A DNA stretch of 64,000 nucleotides from Streptomonospora litoralis (GTDB lineage Bacteria; Actinomycetota; Actinomycetes; Streptosporangiales; Streptosporangiaceae): contig NZ_CP036455.1 in assembly GCF_004323735.1 (NCBI RefSeq), positions 1,855,101-1,919,100 on the forward strand. The letters run 5' to 3'. The notes below the pieces were generated by a model. The model was not told the origin of the DNA and ran no database searches. It worked only from the letters and a program-made list of their open reading frames with translations. Every line of letters starts with the position of its first letter. Within the stretch, counting starts at the first letter, position 1. Positions 1 to 7,418 of this stretch are shown here, one piece after another. A program made the position numbers and the translations under genes.

Positions 1-2
1 CC

Positions 3-185
3 GAGTGCCGCAACGTCGAGGACCTGGGCGTGACCCGGTCGGACCTCCCCCTGCCGGGCGCGTGCGGCGAACCGGTGGAAGACGCCTTCGCCGTCATGGA
101 GGCCGCCCAGGCCGTGGCCGCCGGCACCGCGCCGGTCTCGCCCCGCGCCCCCTGGGTGCTCCACCCTCCCCAGCAGGGGGACTGA
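3..185 (+). CDS. C-terminal fragment of an unidentified protein
   Basis: An open frame runs in from the window edge and stops at a TGA at 183-185. The 60 visible residues include a Cys near the start, an acidic helix-like stretch and a Pro-rich end; I recognise no family. It is the only frame that ends just before the GTG start of the next gene, with a 3-nt gap, which suggests the two are co-transcribed. Function unknown. Confidence 0.45.
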   Translation, partial: ECRNVEDLGVTRSDLPLPGACGEPVEDAFAVMEAAQAVAAGTAPVSPRAPWVLHPPQQGD

Positions 186-188
186 TAC

Positions 189-431
189 GTGGCACTGAAA
201 CTCCGCTTTTCAGGCGAGGAGCACGACATCCGCCAGGCCCTGGGGGCGCTGCGCGACGCCCCCGGCATCCGCCTGGTCGACACCAGCGGGGCGCAGCCCA
301 ACCGGCGCGACGGTGGCGTGCGCGTCTACGCCGTCGTCGAGATCCGAGCGACCCAGCGCGCCGAGGAGACGACGCCCACGACGGCGACCGCCATCGAGAG
401 TGGTCCGGTCCCCGAGATCCCCGACGTCTGA
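189..431 (+). CDS. Small hypothetical protein (80 aa)
   Basis: GTG start 3 nt after the previous stop. The 80-residue product opens with a beta-like stretch and has an alternating charged and hydrophobic pattern that suggests a compact alpha/beta fold. The C-terminus is Thr/Pro-rich. I do not recognise the family. No membrane segment or Cys pair is visible. The close spacing supports a two-gene operon with the truncated upstream gene. Confidence 0.5.
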   Translation: MALKLRFSGEEHDIRQALGALRDAPGIRLVDTSGAQPNRRDGGVRVYAVVEIRATQRAEETTPTTATAIESGPVPEIPDV

Positions 432-559
432 GACGGCGTCGGGTTGCCCGGCTGGCCCAATCCGGCCGAGCTGGGCTGTTCGGCCGCGACGTGCGCACGC
501 GGCTCGCTACGGTCCCATCACCTGCGCACACGGAAGATCGATCGATTGGAGATCCCCCG

Positions 560-1177
560 ATGAGCAACGCCTACCAGCCGCCGGCCGCCCCTCCGCCCCC
601 GCCGCAGAAGAAATCCCGAGGCCTCCTGTGGGGCTGCCTGGGGTGCGGTGGCCTGATGGTCCTGGTCCTCATCATCGGCGGCATCGTCGTCGCCTCCTCC
701 GGCGGCGGCGCCCCCTCCGACCGGCCCGCGGCCGAAGCCGGCGGCTCCGGAGGCGACAGCGGCGGCGAAGCCGAGGCCGGGATCGGCGAGCCCGTCGAGT
801 CCGGGGCGTTCCGGTTCACCGTGACCGACGTCGAGACTGGCGTTACCGAGCTGAGCGACGAGTCCGGGCTGATGACCGAGACCCCCCAGGGGCAGTACGT
901 CATCGTGCACGTCACCGTCGAGAACATCGGCGACCAGGCCGGAACGTTCGATGCCAGCCAGCAGACCCTGCTCGACGCTGAGGGGAAGGAGTACTCGGCC
1001 GACTCCGCGGCGGAGATGCTGACGGGCGACCAGGACGCCTTCCTCAACCAGATCAACCCCGGCAACACAGTGGAAGGCAGGCTCCCCTTCGACGTCCCCA
1101 CGGACGTCGAGCCCGCGAAGATCGAGCTGCGCGACTTCATCAGCCTCGACCAGTCCGCAGTGGTGAAGCTGTCGTGA
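560..1177 (+). CDS. Membrane-anchored DUF4352-like extracellular protein
   Basis: The 205-residue protein has a Pro-rich cytoplasmic N-terminus (residues 7-16), a small Cys/Gly motif (WGCLGCGG), one transmembrane helix at about 30-50, a Gly/Ser linker and a C-terminal domain from about residue 75. That domain has the DUF4352 (telokin-like) pattern, with a YVIVHVTVENIGD core strand followed by a segment describing a default residue. Such proteins sit outside the membrane in actinobacteria and phages and often lack a defined role. The start is set by GGAG at 548-551. The stop overlaps the GTG of the next gene (GTGA), so the two are probably translationally coupled. Confidence 0.7.
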   Translation: MSNAYQPPAAPPPPPQKKSRGLLWGCLGCGGLMVLVLIIGGIVVASSGGGAPSDRPAAEAGGSGGDSGGEAEAGIGEPVESGAFRFTVTDVETGVTELSDESGLMTETPQGQYVIVHVTVENIGDQAGTFDASQQTLLDAEGKEYSADSAAEMLTGDQDAFLNQINPGNTVEGRLPFDVPTDVEPAKIELRDFISLDQSAVVKLS

Positions 1178-1659
1178 GGCGCATGGCTGCATGGGTCGCA
1201 CTCGCCGGCGCCGTCCTCGCCGGCGGGTGCGCCCCCGCGCCCACGCAGACCGTCGAACCTACGCCGACACCCATCAGCTCGCCGTCGCCCGCCTCGACCC
1301 GGGAGCACGTCGAGACGATGATGGCGGGGGACGAGTGGTACGAGAGCCTGCCGTCTGAGGGGCGGAAGTCCATGCACGAGGAGGCTCAGGAGTTGTGCGA
1401 GGTCGCCGACGAGGAGCTGACCTACGGCGCCGTGGAGGGTGGCAGCCAGGAACTCAACTACACCCGCACGCTGGTGATCCAGATCGGTCTCTCCGGCGGC
1501 ATCGCCGGCGCGTTCCACGATCGAGGTGATGCCACCGAGTCGGCGACCACCTTCATCCTCGCCTACGTGACCGCGGGATGCCCCGAGCACGAGGTGGCGA
1601 TCGAACAGATCATCGACGAGCAGCACGACGTCATCTTCGGGACGTCGCTCAACGAATAG
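1174..1659 (+). CDS. Small secreted lipoprotein (DUF732-like)
   Basis: The GTG start overlaps the previous stop. The N-terminus is a lipoprotein signal: basic MRRM, a hydrophobic stretch, then lipobox LAGGC with the lipidated Cys at about residue 19. A Pro/Thr/Ser-rich linker follows. The mature domain of about 115 residues has two Cys (in the ELCEV and TAGCP segments) that could pair, and resembles mycobacterial DUF732 cell-envelope proteins; that assignment is tentative. It probably works with the membrane-anchored neighbour upstream at the cell surface. Confidence 0.6.
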   Translation: MRRMAAWVALAGAVLAGGCAPAPTQTVEPTPTPISSPSPASTREHVETMMAGDEWYESLPSEGRKSMHEEAQELCEVADEELTYGAVEGGSQELNYTRTLVIQIGLSGGIAGAFHDRGDATESATTFILAYVTAGCPEHEVAIEQIIDEQHDVIFGTSLNE

Positions 1660-1704
1660 GAACGCGGCCACTGGTCACAGCACGGCTACGGCCCTGACAG
1701 AGAC

Positions 1705-1757
1705 GAGGTCCCGTCCTACGCTGGCAGGTGGACAACCCCCAGCAAGGACGGGACCTC
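1705..1757. promoter_or_regulatory. 13-bp perfect inverted repeat before the XRE gene
   Basis: GAGGTCCCGTCCT at 1705-1717 is repeated as its exact reverse complement at 1745-1757, with a 27-nt spacer, ending 4 nt before the ATG at 1762. It could be the operator of the downstream regulator (autoregulation) or an RNA stem that hides the ribosome binding site, because the right arm carries the purine-rich AAGGACGGGA segment. The sequence is observed; both roles are inferred. Confidence 0.55.
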
Positions 1758-1761
1758 TCTC

Positions 1762-2958
1762 ATGACCGACGGTATCAGCATCGGCCCGCGCCTCCAGCAG
1801 CTGCGCAACGCCCACGGCATGACCCAGCGCGAGCTCGCCGAACGTGCGGATGTCTCGATCGATGTCATCTCCAAACTCGAGCGGGGCGCCCGCCACACGG
1901 CCCGCCTGACCACGATCACCAGGCTCGCCAAAGCGCTCGACGAGGACACCGGCTCCCTGACCGGCAAGGGCAACCGAGTCGAGCGCGTCGGCGACCTCGG
2001 CGTCCTCGCGGTGCGCAACGCCATCACGTCGCCCGACCTCCTGCCGGGCCTTGACCCCGACGACGACGGCGCGCCCTCCGATCCCACCGATCTCCACCGG
2101 CAGGTCGAGAAGGCCTACGGGGCATATTTCGAGGGGGAGTTCGGAGCGTTGGCCGCGCAACTGCCCGGTCTGCTCTCGGAGTGCCGGCTGACGCGCTCGG
2201 CCATGGGCCCGTCCAGTGTCGCCGCGGCCTACGCCCACGCCTACCAGCTCGCCGCCTGCCTGCTCGTTCACGTCGGCAAGGACGACGCCGCGTTGATCGG
2301 CGCGGAGCGGGGCATGGCCGCGGCCACCGAGGGCGATGACGAGTACCGGGCCGCCACCCTGAGCGGTACCTACGTCTGGATCCTGCTGCGGATGGGGCGT
2401 TACGCCGAGGCCGAGCGGCTGGCGGTACGCACCGCGTCCGGTATCGAGCCCACGTACTCGACCACGGACCCGCGCCAGCTCACCGCATGGGGCGGACAGC
2501 TCCTGCACGCCGCGGTGATCGCTGGCGCCGACGAACGGGGCGACGAGGCACTGGAGTACCTTTCGCGCGCGAGTGCGGCCGCCGCCCGTATGGGCAGCGA
2601 CCGCCACGACTACTGGGTATCTTTCGGGCCGTCGCAGGTGGCGATGCAGCGGGCCCACGTCCAAGTCTCCCTCGACGAGCCCGACGAGGTCCTCGCGGCC
2701 GCGGCCGCCGTCAAACGGTCTGACCTGTTCCCCATCTCCTGGGCGCGCCACAGTCTGAACGTCGCCCAGGCCCTCGAACGCAAGCGGATGGTCGATGACG
2801 CGATAGCGGTCGCGGCTCGCGCCTACGAGATCAGCCCGCAGTGGTTTCGCCATCAGCAGTTCGCGGCGTCGGTGATCTCCGATCTCGTTGGCCACAAGCA
2901 GCGCTTGCCTCGCGCATTGCAGACGATGGCATCCACTGTTTCAACAGCGGAAGAATAA
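1762..2958 (+). CDS. XRE-family regulator with TPR-like C-terminal domain
   Basis: The 398-residue protein begins with a canonical XRE helix-turn-helix at about residues 8-65 (LQQLRNAHGMTQRELAERA, then the SIDVISKLERGAR recognition region). The remaining 300 residues are Ala-rich helices of the kind seen in actinobacterial HTH-TPR regulators, where the tail senses a peptide or partner. It starts after a perfect inverted repeat and ends at a strong terminator, so it is probably a monocistronic, self-regulated gene. Whether it belongs to the prophage or the host is not clear; it lies on the opposite strand from the phage late genes. Confidence 0.85.
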   Translation: MTDGISIGPRLQQLRNAHGMTQRELAERADVSIDVISKLERGARHTARLTTITRLAKALDEDTGSLTGKGNRVERVGDLGVLAVRNAITSPDLLPGLDPDDDGAPSDPTDLHRQVEKAYGAYFEGEFGALAAQLPGLLSECRLTRSAMGPSSVAAAYAHAYQLAACLLVHVGKDDAALIGAERGMAAATEGDDEYRAATLSGTYVWILLRMGRYAEAERLAVRTASGIEPTYSTTDPRQLTAWGGQLLHAAVIAGADERGDEALEYLSRASAAAARMGSDRHDYWVSFGPSQVAMQRAHVQVSLDEPDEVLAAAAAVKRSDLFPISWARHSLNVAQALERKRMVDDAIAVAARAYEISPQWFRHQQFAASVISDLVGHKQRLPRALQTMASTVSTAEE

Positions 2959-2960
2959 AC

Positions 2961-2985
2961 GATCTCGGACATTGTGTCCGAGATC
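2961..2985. terminator. 11-bp stem hairpin followed by an A run
   Basis: GATCTCGGACA and its exact complement are separated by TTG, with AAAAA after the right arm. It lies 3 nt after the XRE stop and may slow ribosomes or act as part of a tandem terminator with the next hairpin. Confidence 0.5.
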
Positions 2986-2995
2986 AAAAATCCGC

Positions 2996-3032
2996 AAGGC
3001 CAACCCGGACGTGGTGTCCGGGTTGGCCTTTT
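2996..3032 (+). terminator. Rho-independent terminator of the XRE gene
   Basis: A 15-bp perfect stem (AAGGCCAACCCGGAC with its complement, loop GTGGT) ends in TTTT. The placement 38 nt after the XRE stop fits a terminator. Confidence 0.85.
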
Positions 3033-3130
3033 CTGCGGCCGCGAGAACTGACGTGCTGTCCCTTCAGCGCCTCGGTCGCGCCGCGTAACGTTCCTCCCAC
3101 CTGCAAGAAATGCGGCAGGAGGACCGATCG

Positions 3131-3355
3131 ATGAGGACTCGAAACGACGAGCGCGAGGCACTCCACGGCCCATGGGACGAATCCCAGGCCGCACTCGCCG
3201 AACTACGCAAGGCGTTCCCCGCGTACCGGTTCTGGAGGAGCATGCTCCAGACCTGCACGCAGGGCGACTGGCACGCCCAGCACATCACCACCGGAGTCGT
3301 CTACGACGCTGCCTCCGCTGCCGACCTGCGGCAGATGCTGGAGGAGGCGAGCTGA
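3131..3355 (+). CDS. Small hypothetical protein (74 aa), first of an overlapping cascade
   Basis: The ATG at 3131 is preceded by CAGGAGGA at 3116-3123, which favours it over the upstream in-frame ATG. The product is charged with several aromatic residues (FPAYRFWRSM) and a C-terminal helix ending in LRQMLEEAS. No family is recognised. Its stop overlaps the next start (TGATG), beginning a run of three or four coupled small genes. Confidence 0.55.
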   Translation: MRTRNDEREALHGPWDESQAALAELRKAFPAYRFWRSMLQTCTQGDWHAQHITTGVVYDAASAADLRQMLEEAS

Positions 3356-3591
3356 TGATGGCGACTGAGATGACCGATCCGCTCCTGGCGGAGGTCCAGG
3401 AGATGTTCGGAGACTGGATCATCGGCGCAATGGAGAGCGGCGGCTACATCGCCGTGCACCGCACCGAGGGGTTGGATCGCGAAGACGACCACCGCAAGGT
3501 CACCGTGACCGCGGACTTCCTCGAGCTGCTGGCCGCGCGCCTGCACGTCCAGCAGGGCCTGCGCCGCGGTGAACAGGAGCTTTCGCGGTGA
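3355..3591 (+). CDS. Small hypothetical protein (78 aa)
   Basis: The ATG shares one base with the preceding stop. The protein has an acidic N-terminal helix, a GDWIIGAMESGGYIAVHR segment typical of small beta-containing actinobacterial proteins, and a C-terminal helix. Paired small genes next to XRE regulators are common in streptomycete-type genomes; a regulatory accessory role is only a guess. Confidence 0.55.
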   Translation: MMATEMTDPLLAEVQEMFGDWIIGAMESGGYIAVHRTEGLDREDDHRKVTVTADFLELLAARLHVQQGLRRGEQELSR

Positions 3592-3866
3592 GGGCGCAGG
3601 AGGAGCCGCCAGCGTGGCTAATCACGGCCCACGGTATGGCATGGGACATCCGCGCCTTCCAAATCGAGCCGGGGGTCGTGGCCTTCCGCCATGAGATCCT
3701 CCCCTCGCACCGGGCAGGAGCGCGTACCATCACGGCCGCTACATGGGACCGCCTCGCGCAACTCCTGGACAAGGCGGAACGGTTCGATGCCGACTGCCAC
3801 GCGCGAATCGCGTCCAGCCGCGCGCGGGCCGCGACACGTGCCGACGAGATGGCGGTGCCTGCGTGA
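3588..3866 (+). CDS. Small hypothetical protein (92 aa)
   Basis: The GTG start overlaps the upstream stop (GTGA). The N-terminal half alternates hydrophobic residues (AWLITAHGMAWDIRAF); the C-terminal half is a long helix rich in Ala, Arg and Asp. No catalytic motif or membrane segment is visible. Overlap on both sides supports translation within this cascade. Confidence 0.5.
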   Translation: MRAQEEPPAWLITAHGMAWDIRAFQIEPGVVAFRHEILPSHRAGARTITAATWDRLAQLLDKAERFDADCHARIASSRARAATRADEMAVPA

Positions 3867-4090
3867 ACCGTCCGGACCTACCGCGGCGCGACCGCGGCCA
3901 CGAATACTTCGTACTCCCGCCGTCCGCCGCGCGGACGACGGAGCGGACGCCGCGCGAGGAGAGATCCCCCCTCGCCGGTACGCCGCAGGCACCCCAGCTT
4001 GTGGCATGCCCTGGGGAGCTCTCCCCCGTGAGCCCCCAGGGCCTGATTTCCCCTCAGCTCCGCGTGAGCGGAGGGGCAGCCGCGGTGTGA
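3863..4090 (+). CDS. Doubtful small ORF at the end of the cascade (75 aa)
   Basis: A GTG overlaps the previous stop and opens a 75-codon frame rich in Pro, Arg and Ser without an obvious fold. The overlapping start is the only support; composition resembles translated noncoding GC-rich DNA. The frame ends about 60 nt before the first of two strong hairpins. Confidence 0.25.
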   Translation: MNRPDLPRRDRGHEYFVLPPSAARTTERTPREERSPLAGTPQAPQLVACPGELSPVSPQGLISPQLRVSGGAAAV

Positions 4091-4146
4091 GGGCGCCGCG
4101 GCCCACCGGGGTGGGGCTCCCCTCGTGAGCCTCGCCCCGGTCGCCG

Positions 4147-4180
4147 CCCCGCCCCCGGAACCCACCTTCCGGGGGCGGGG
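4147..4180. terminator. 14-bp GC-rich hairpin (first of a pair)
   Basis: CCCCGCCCCCGGAA at 4147-4160 pairs exactly with 4167-4180 across a 6-nt loop. There is no T run, so it would be an I-type actinobacterial terminator, if it is one. It shares the CCCCGCCCCC arm with the hairpin at 4363. Confidence 0.55.
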
Positions 4181-4362
4181 TCACCCTGAACGTCCGCTCG
4201 CGTCCTTCGGGCAGCGAGCGGCAACCGTCCGGCGGGACCATCGGGAGCAATCGGAAGCCGGGCGGAGCCGGGCCACGGCCCGGCGGCGGTCCCGTTCCGT
4301 CGCGGGTTACGGGCCGCCCGACCGGGGCGCCTTCCCTTGAAACACAGCCGCCCCGGTCAACC

Positions 4363-4394
4363 CCCCGCCCCCTGGGTCCGCCCAGGGGGCGGGG
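4363..4394. terminator. 14-bp GC-rich hairpin (second of a pair)
   Basis: CCCCGCCCCCTGGG at 4363-4376 pairs perfectly with 4381-4394 around a TCCG loop. It lies 32 nt before the ATG at 4426, so it could be a 5'-leader structure of that gene rather than a terminator of anything upstream. Confidence 0.5.
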
Positions 4395-4425
4395 CCACAA
4401 CAACCCCCCGATACCGAGGAGCGAC

Positions 4426-4905
4426 ATGTCCACCACCACGGCAACCACCCGCGGCCGCGACCTCATCGCGCCCGAACTGTTCAACCGCCTCACCGACGAC
4501 GTCACCCGCGACCCGCACTGCCCCGACCGCGACACCGCCGAGCGCATCGTCGACCAAGCCGTCGTGTTCCTCGTCGCCTGCGCCCTCAGCGACGACCCCA
4601 TCGGCCCCTCGCCGCTGGTCGACCTCGGCTGGCACGCCTTCATCCTGCGCACCGCCGACTACCGCCGCTTCTGCAACACCGTGCTCGGCGAGTTCGTCGA
4701 CCACGTCCCCAACGACACCGCCCCCACCATCGAGCAACGCACCGCCTCGGCCGCCCGCACCCTGGACGCCCTGCACGCCACCGGCCTCCAGGTCGACACG
4801 GGCGTCTGGGCCCAGGAGATGCCGTGCTCCAGCTGCAGCGACACCAAGACCGGCGGCGACGGCGACGGCTGCCACAAGGGCTGCCACGACAGCCAGGCGA
4901 AGTGA
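4426..4905 (+). CDS. DUF1399 / glycine-rich-domain-protein-like, with Cys-rich tail
   Basis: The 159-residue protein carries the DUF1399-like core LVDLGWHAFILRTADYRRFC at about residues 65-85, which resembles the xLWHxHILxTxxYxxFC signature of that family. Its biochemical role is not established. The C-terminal 30 residues hold six Cys in close pairs (CSSC, then C-HKGC) with Gly, Asp, Lys and His, and could bind metal. GAGGAGC lies just before the ATG. The phosphotransferase follows after 17 nt, so the two form an operon. Confidence 0.6.
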   Translation: MSTTTATTRGRDLIAPELFNRLTDDVTRDPHCPDRDTAERIVDQAVVFLVACALSDDPIGPSPLVDLGWHAFILRTADYRRFCNTVLGEFVDHVPNDTAPTIEQRTASAARTLDALHATGLQVDTGVWAQEMPCSSCSDTKTGGDGDGCHKGCHDSQAK

Positions 4906-4922
4906 CCGGGTAAACCAGGGTC

Positions 4923-5846
4923 ATGGACCGATTCACCTGGGCGCGCCTGCCCGAACCTGCCCGGACTGCGTTCGAGGCGGAGTTCGGGCGGGTGCGCTCG
5001 ACCACGTCCAGACCGGCCGGGCTGACCGTCGGCATCGCCTCGACCGTGGTGACCGACCGCAACACCGTGTTCGTCAAGGCCATCCCGGCCCGCTCGCCTG
5101 CCGCCCCCTCCTACCGGCGCGAGCTCGCCATCGCCGACGCGATGCCCGAACACGGACCGGCGCCCCGTCTGCTGTGGGTCAGCGACGCCGGCTGGATCAC
5201 CCTCGTCTGGGAGTATCTGCCCGGTCGCCACGTCGCCCTGCTCCTCGAGGCCGACGAGGTAATGGCCGCCCTGGTGAGCATGCGCCAGACCCTGCGCCAT
5301 GTCCCGGTCGAGCTGCCTGCGATCACCGACGACGGAGAGAAGTTGGCCGTGCTCCTGGCAGCCGCGCGCCGCGTGATCGCGGACCCGCCCCCCGGCCTGG
5401 CGCACGTCGACCTCTACCGCCGGGCCGTCATCCGCGCGCGCGAGGACGACTTCGCCGGCGCCGCGCTCGTCCACGCCGACCCGGCCACGTCGAACATGAT
5501 CGCCACCGACGACGGGGTGCGCCTGGTCGACTGGGCCCTGGCCGCACGCGGGCCCACCTGGATCGACCCGGCGCTGCTGATCGCCCCGCTGATCGAGGCC
5601 GGCTATTCACCGGCGGCCGCCGAGGCGTGGGCCGCGCGTCACCACCCGGACTGGGCTGCGGCTCCGCGGCGCGCGCTGGATGCGCTCGCCGTCGCGCGGC
5701 TGCTGTTCCTGACCGAGAAGATCGACTCCGGTGCCGAATGGCTCGCCGACGGGCGGCGGCGGGCGCTGTGGGCGCACCAGGCATGGGTCGACTATCGCCT
5801 CGGAACCGCTGACACCGTCGGCGCGGTCGGCTACAGTCGCGCGTGA
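4923..5846 (+). CDS. Aminoglycoside phosphotransferase (APH) family small-molecule kinase
   Basis: The 307-residue protein has the APH/choline-kinase fold signatures: the catalytic loop LVHADPATSNMI (H-x-D-x4-N, about residues 182-193) and the metal-binding VDWA at about 202-205. The N-lobe is short and lacks a clear P-loop, as is common in this family. Such enzymes phosphorylate hydroxylated small molecules with ATP; resistance activity cannot be assumed. It is co-transcribed with the DUF1399-like gene and is convergent with the first phage gene, with a palindromic terminator between them. Confidence 0.8.
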   Translation: MDRFTWARLPEPARTAFEAEFGRVRSTTSRPAGLTVGIASTVVTDRNTVFVKAIPARSPAAPSYRRELAIADAMPEHGPAPRLLWVSDAGWITLVWEYLPGRHVALLLEADEVMAALVSMRQTLRHVPVELPAITDDGEKLAVLLAAARRVIADPPPGLAHVDLYRRAVIRAREDDFAGAALVHADPATSNMIATDDGVRLVDWALAARGPTWIDPALLIAPLIEAGYSPAAAEAWAARHHPDWAAAPRRALDALAVARLLFLTEKIDSGAEWLADGRRRALWAHQAWVDYRLGTADTVGAVGYSRA

Positions 5847-5847
5847 T

Positions 5848-5923
5848 GGTCCCCGCACACGCGGGGTTCACTCGAGCAGGTTCCATGCTGTGCCGAGCAC
5901 ATGCGCCCCGCATCCTGCGGGGG
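5848..5923. repeat. Two CRISPR-repeat-like palindromes
   Basis: GGTCCCCGCACACGCGGGG (5848-5866) and CGCCCCGCATCCTGCGGGGG (5904-5923) have the CCCCGC..GCGGGG hairpin core of type I-E repeats common in actinobacteria and lie 55 nt apart. Only two imperfect units exist and no cas genes are visible. They may be a relic or plain hairpins at the 3' end of the kinase transcript. Confidence 0.3.
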
Positions 5924-5992
5924 TCAGGCGGAGCCTGAGGATCGCGACAGCGACCGACCCATCCCACTCTCAGGGCTCGCTGACACGACGAA

Positions 5993-6026
5993 AGCGCCCC
6001 GCCCTCCAGCTGGAGGGCGGGGCGCT
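5993..6026. terminator. Bidirectional terminator between convergent genes
   Basis: A perfect 34-nt palindrome of two 17-nt arms (AGCGCCCCGCCCTCCAG and its complement) lies between the kinase gene stop and the stop of the last phage gene. It suits transcription arriving from both sides. Confidence 0.8.
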
Positions 6027-6068
6027 GTGCTGTTCGGAGCGAACTTGAAACTCCTGGTTGAGGGGTCG

Positions 6069-6779
6069 TCAGGTGCGGGCGCGCAGCGGCCGCGTCTGGC
6101 GGTGGCGCAGGTGCTGGTTGAGCTGCGGCAGGGACACGGTCTGACCCGACCAGTCCGCGTCCAGCGCGCTCGCGTCGGCGCCGATGAACCGGTGGGCGTA
6201 GCGGCCGCGGCTGGTGCGGCCGGGCACCAGCGAGGGTGAGTCGCGGTGGTCGACCAGGCTGGGCCACGGGTACCAGACGGTGATCCGCTGGGTGTCCAGG
6301 TACCGGGAGATGCGTTTGTCGTAGTTCGCGATGTCCTCGCGCCGGTCGCCCCACGCGATGCAGTCCTCGATCACCTCGGTCGGCAGCACGATGCCGACTC
6401 CCCAGTGCAGCTGGGCCATCGACAGCCACGAGGTGGTCTGCCGCGCCTGGTCGACGAGCCGCTCGACGTAGGTCCTGAACGGCCGAATGCGCCCGGCGTA
6501 GAGGCACAGCGGTGTCGGGGTGCCCGCCGGTGCGGGCACGTGGTCTAGGGCCCGCTCGACGCCGGCGACCAGATCGCGCGGCAGCACGGCGTCATCCTGC
6601 AGCACCAGGTGGTGAGTGGCCTCCCGGTCGTACGCCAGCATCGCGCGGCGGCCCGTGTCCCACCGGTCGTCGCGCCGATCCCAGATCACCTCGGCCTCGC
6701 GGTCCAGGCGCTCCAGGAGTTCCGGCACAAACGCTTCGCGCGTGCGGTGGGCCATGACGGTGACGCTCACCCGGACCAT
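6069..6779 (-). CDS. Phage glycosyltransferase (GT-A-like)
   Basis: The protein begins with a short beta strand (VRVSVTVMAHRTR) typical of nucleotide-sugar transferases and has HLVLQDDAVLP, whose DD pair fits the metal/nucleotide-sugar motif of a GT-A fold, plus a later VDHRDSPS segment. Proteins with this layout are annotated as glycosyltransferases in many actinophages. GGAGG with 7-nt spacing supports the ATG at 6779 over the GTG two codons upstream. It overlaps the FkbM-type gene by 13 nt and is the last gene of the late operon. The acceptor is unknown; phage tail proteins or host wall glycans are candidates. Confidence 0.75.
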   Translation of the reverse strand: MVRVSVTVMAHRTREAFVPELLERLDREAEVIWDRRDDRWDTGRRAMLAYDREATHHLVLQDDAVLPRDLVAGVERALDHVPAPAGTPTPLCLYAGRIRPFRTYVERLVDQARQTTSWLSMAQLHWGVGIVLPTEVIEDCIAWGDRREDIANYDKRISRYLDTQRITVWYPWPSLVDHRDSPSLVPGRTSRGRYAHRFIGADASALDADWSGQTVSLPQLNQHLRHRQTRPLRART

Positions 6780-7417
6780 TCCCACACCTCCATCCGGGAG
6801 CCCATCTTCACCGGCTTTCCCATCTCGTAGCCGAGCGGCTCGAGCACCGCGGCCTGGGCGTCATGGGCGGCCCGGGTGTGGGTCTCGGTGACCACGAGCG
6901 GATGGCAGCGCGCGAGGTGGCGGCGCATTCCCACCAGCGCGGCCGGCTCCATCCCCTCCACGTCGAGCTTGACCAGGACGAGGTCGTCGAGGTCCAGGAG
7001 CTCGTCGACGGCGCGGACCTCCACGTTGCCGCGGCCGACCTCCAGCGTCATGCGCTGCTCGTCCTCGCGCCAGTGCGCCTCGGCCGAGCCGGCCCCGGCG
7101 GCCATCGGGTAGATCCGCACCCGGTCGTCGCCGAGGTCGTTGAGGCCGAGGTTGGTGCGCAGGGCCCGCACCCGGGCGGGGTGAGCCTCGAAGGCGTGCA
7201 CCCGCAGCTCGCACACGATCGCCAGATAAAGCGAGTGGTTGCCGACGTGGGCGCCGATGTCCAGAGCGGACCCGGCCAGCCGGCGTTTGCGGATGCCGGC
7301 CAGCAGCCGGTGCTCATAGGGTTTGCCCGCGGCGAGCTGTCGGCCGATGCGGCCGCCCGGGTCGGTGATCCGGTACTCGTGCTCGGGCACGCTGATGTCG
7401 AGGACGCGTGTCTTCAC
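6767..7417 (-). CDS. FkbM-family methyltransferase
   Basis: The 216-residue protein has the SAM-binding motif ALDIGAHVGNHSLYLA, the acidic VHAFEAHP of motif II, and VLVKLDVEGMEPAALVG, the hallmark of FkbM enzymes, which O-methylate sugars or polyketide hydroxyls. The GTG at 7417 follows GGAGGAG and lies 1 nt after the sulfotransferase-like stop. Its position among sugar-active genes suggests methylation of a glycan made or attached by this cassette. Confidence 0.85.
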   Translation of the reverse strand: MKTRVLDISVPEHEYRITDPGGRIGRQLAAGKPYEHRLLAGIRKRRLAGSALDIGAHVGNHSLYLAIVCELRVHAFEAHPARVRALRTNLGLNDLGDDRVRIYPMAAGAGSAEAHWREDEQRMTLEVGRGNVEVRAVDELLDLDDLVLVKLDVEGMEPAALVGMRRHLARCHPLVVTETHTRAAHDAQAAVLEPLGYEMGKPVKMGSRMEVWEWSG

Positions 7418-7418
7418 G

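Larger units (their letters stand above)
4091..4425. other. Gene-free stretch with two GC-rich hairpins
   Basis: I see no convincing gene in these 335 nt. The stretch holds two perfect 14-bp hairpins, annotated separately, and otherwise GC-rich sequence with short unsupported frames. It separates the small-gene cascade from the DUF1399-like/kinase pair and probably carries the promoter for the latter. Confidence 0.6.

Noticed and set aside
5-1177. Long 390-codon plus-strand frame through the first 1.2 kb
   Set aside because: Its early part is Arg/Pro-rich frame-shadow sequence; the real gene in that frame starts at the ATG at 560 with a ribosome site.
5848-5923. A true CRISPR array
   Set aside because: Only two imperfect units, no equal spacers and no cas genes; kept only as a low-interest resemblance.
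5847-6068. Left end of the prophage directly after the last phage gene
   Set aside because: No copy of the 32-bp tRNA core or an intact tRNA occurs here or further left in the window, so the boundary cannot be placed.
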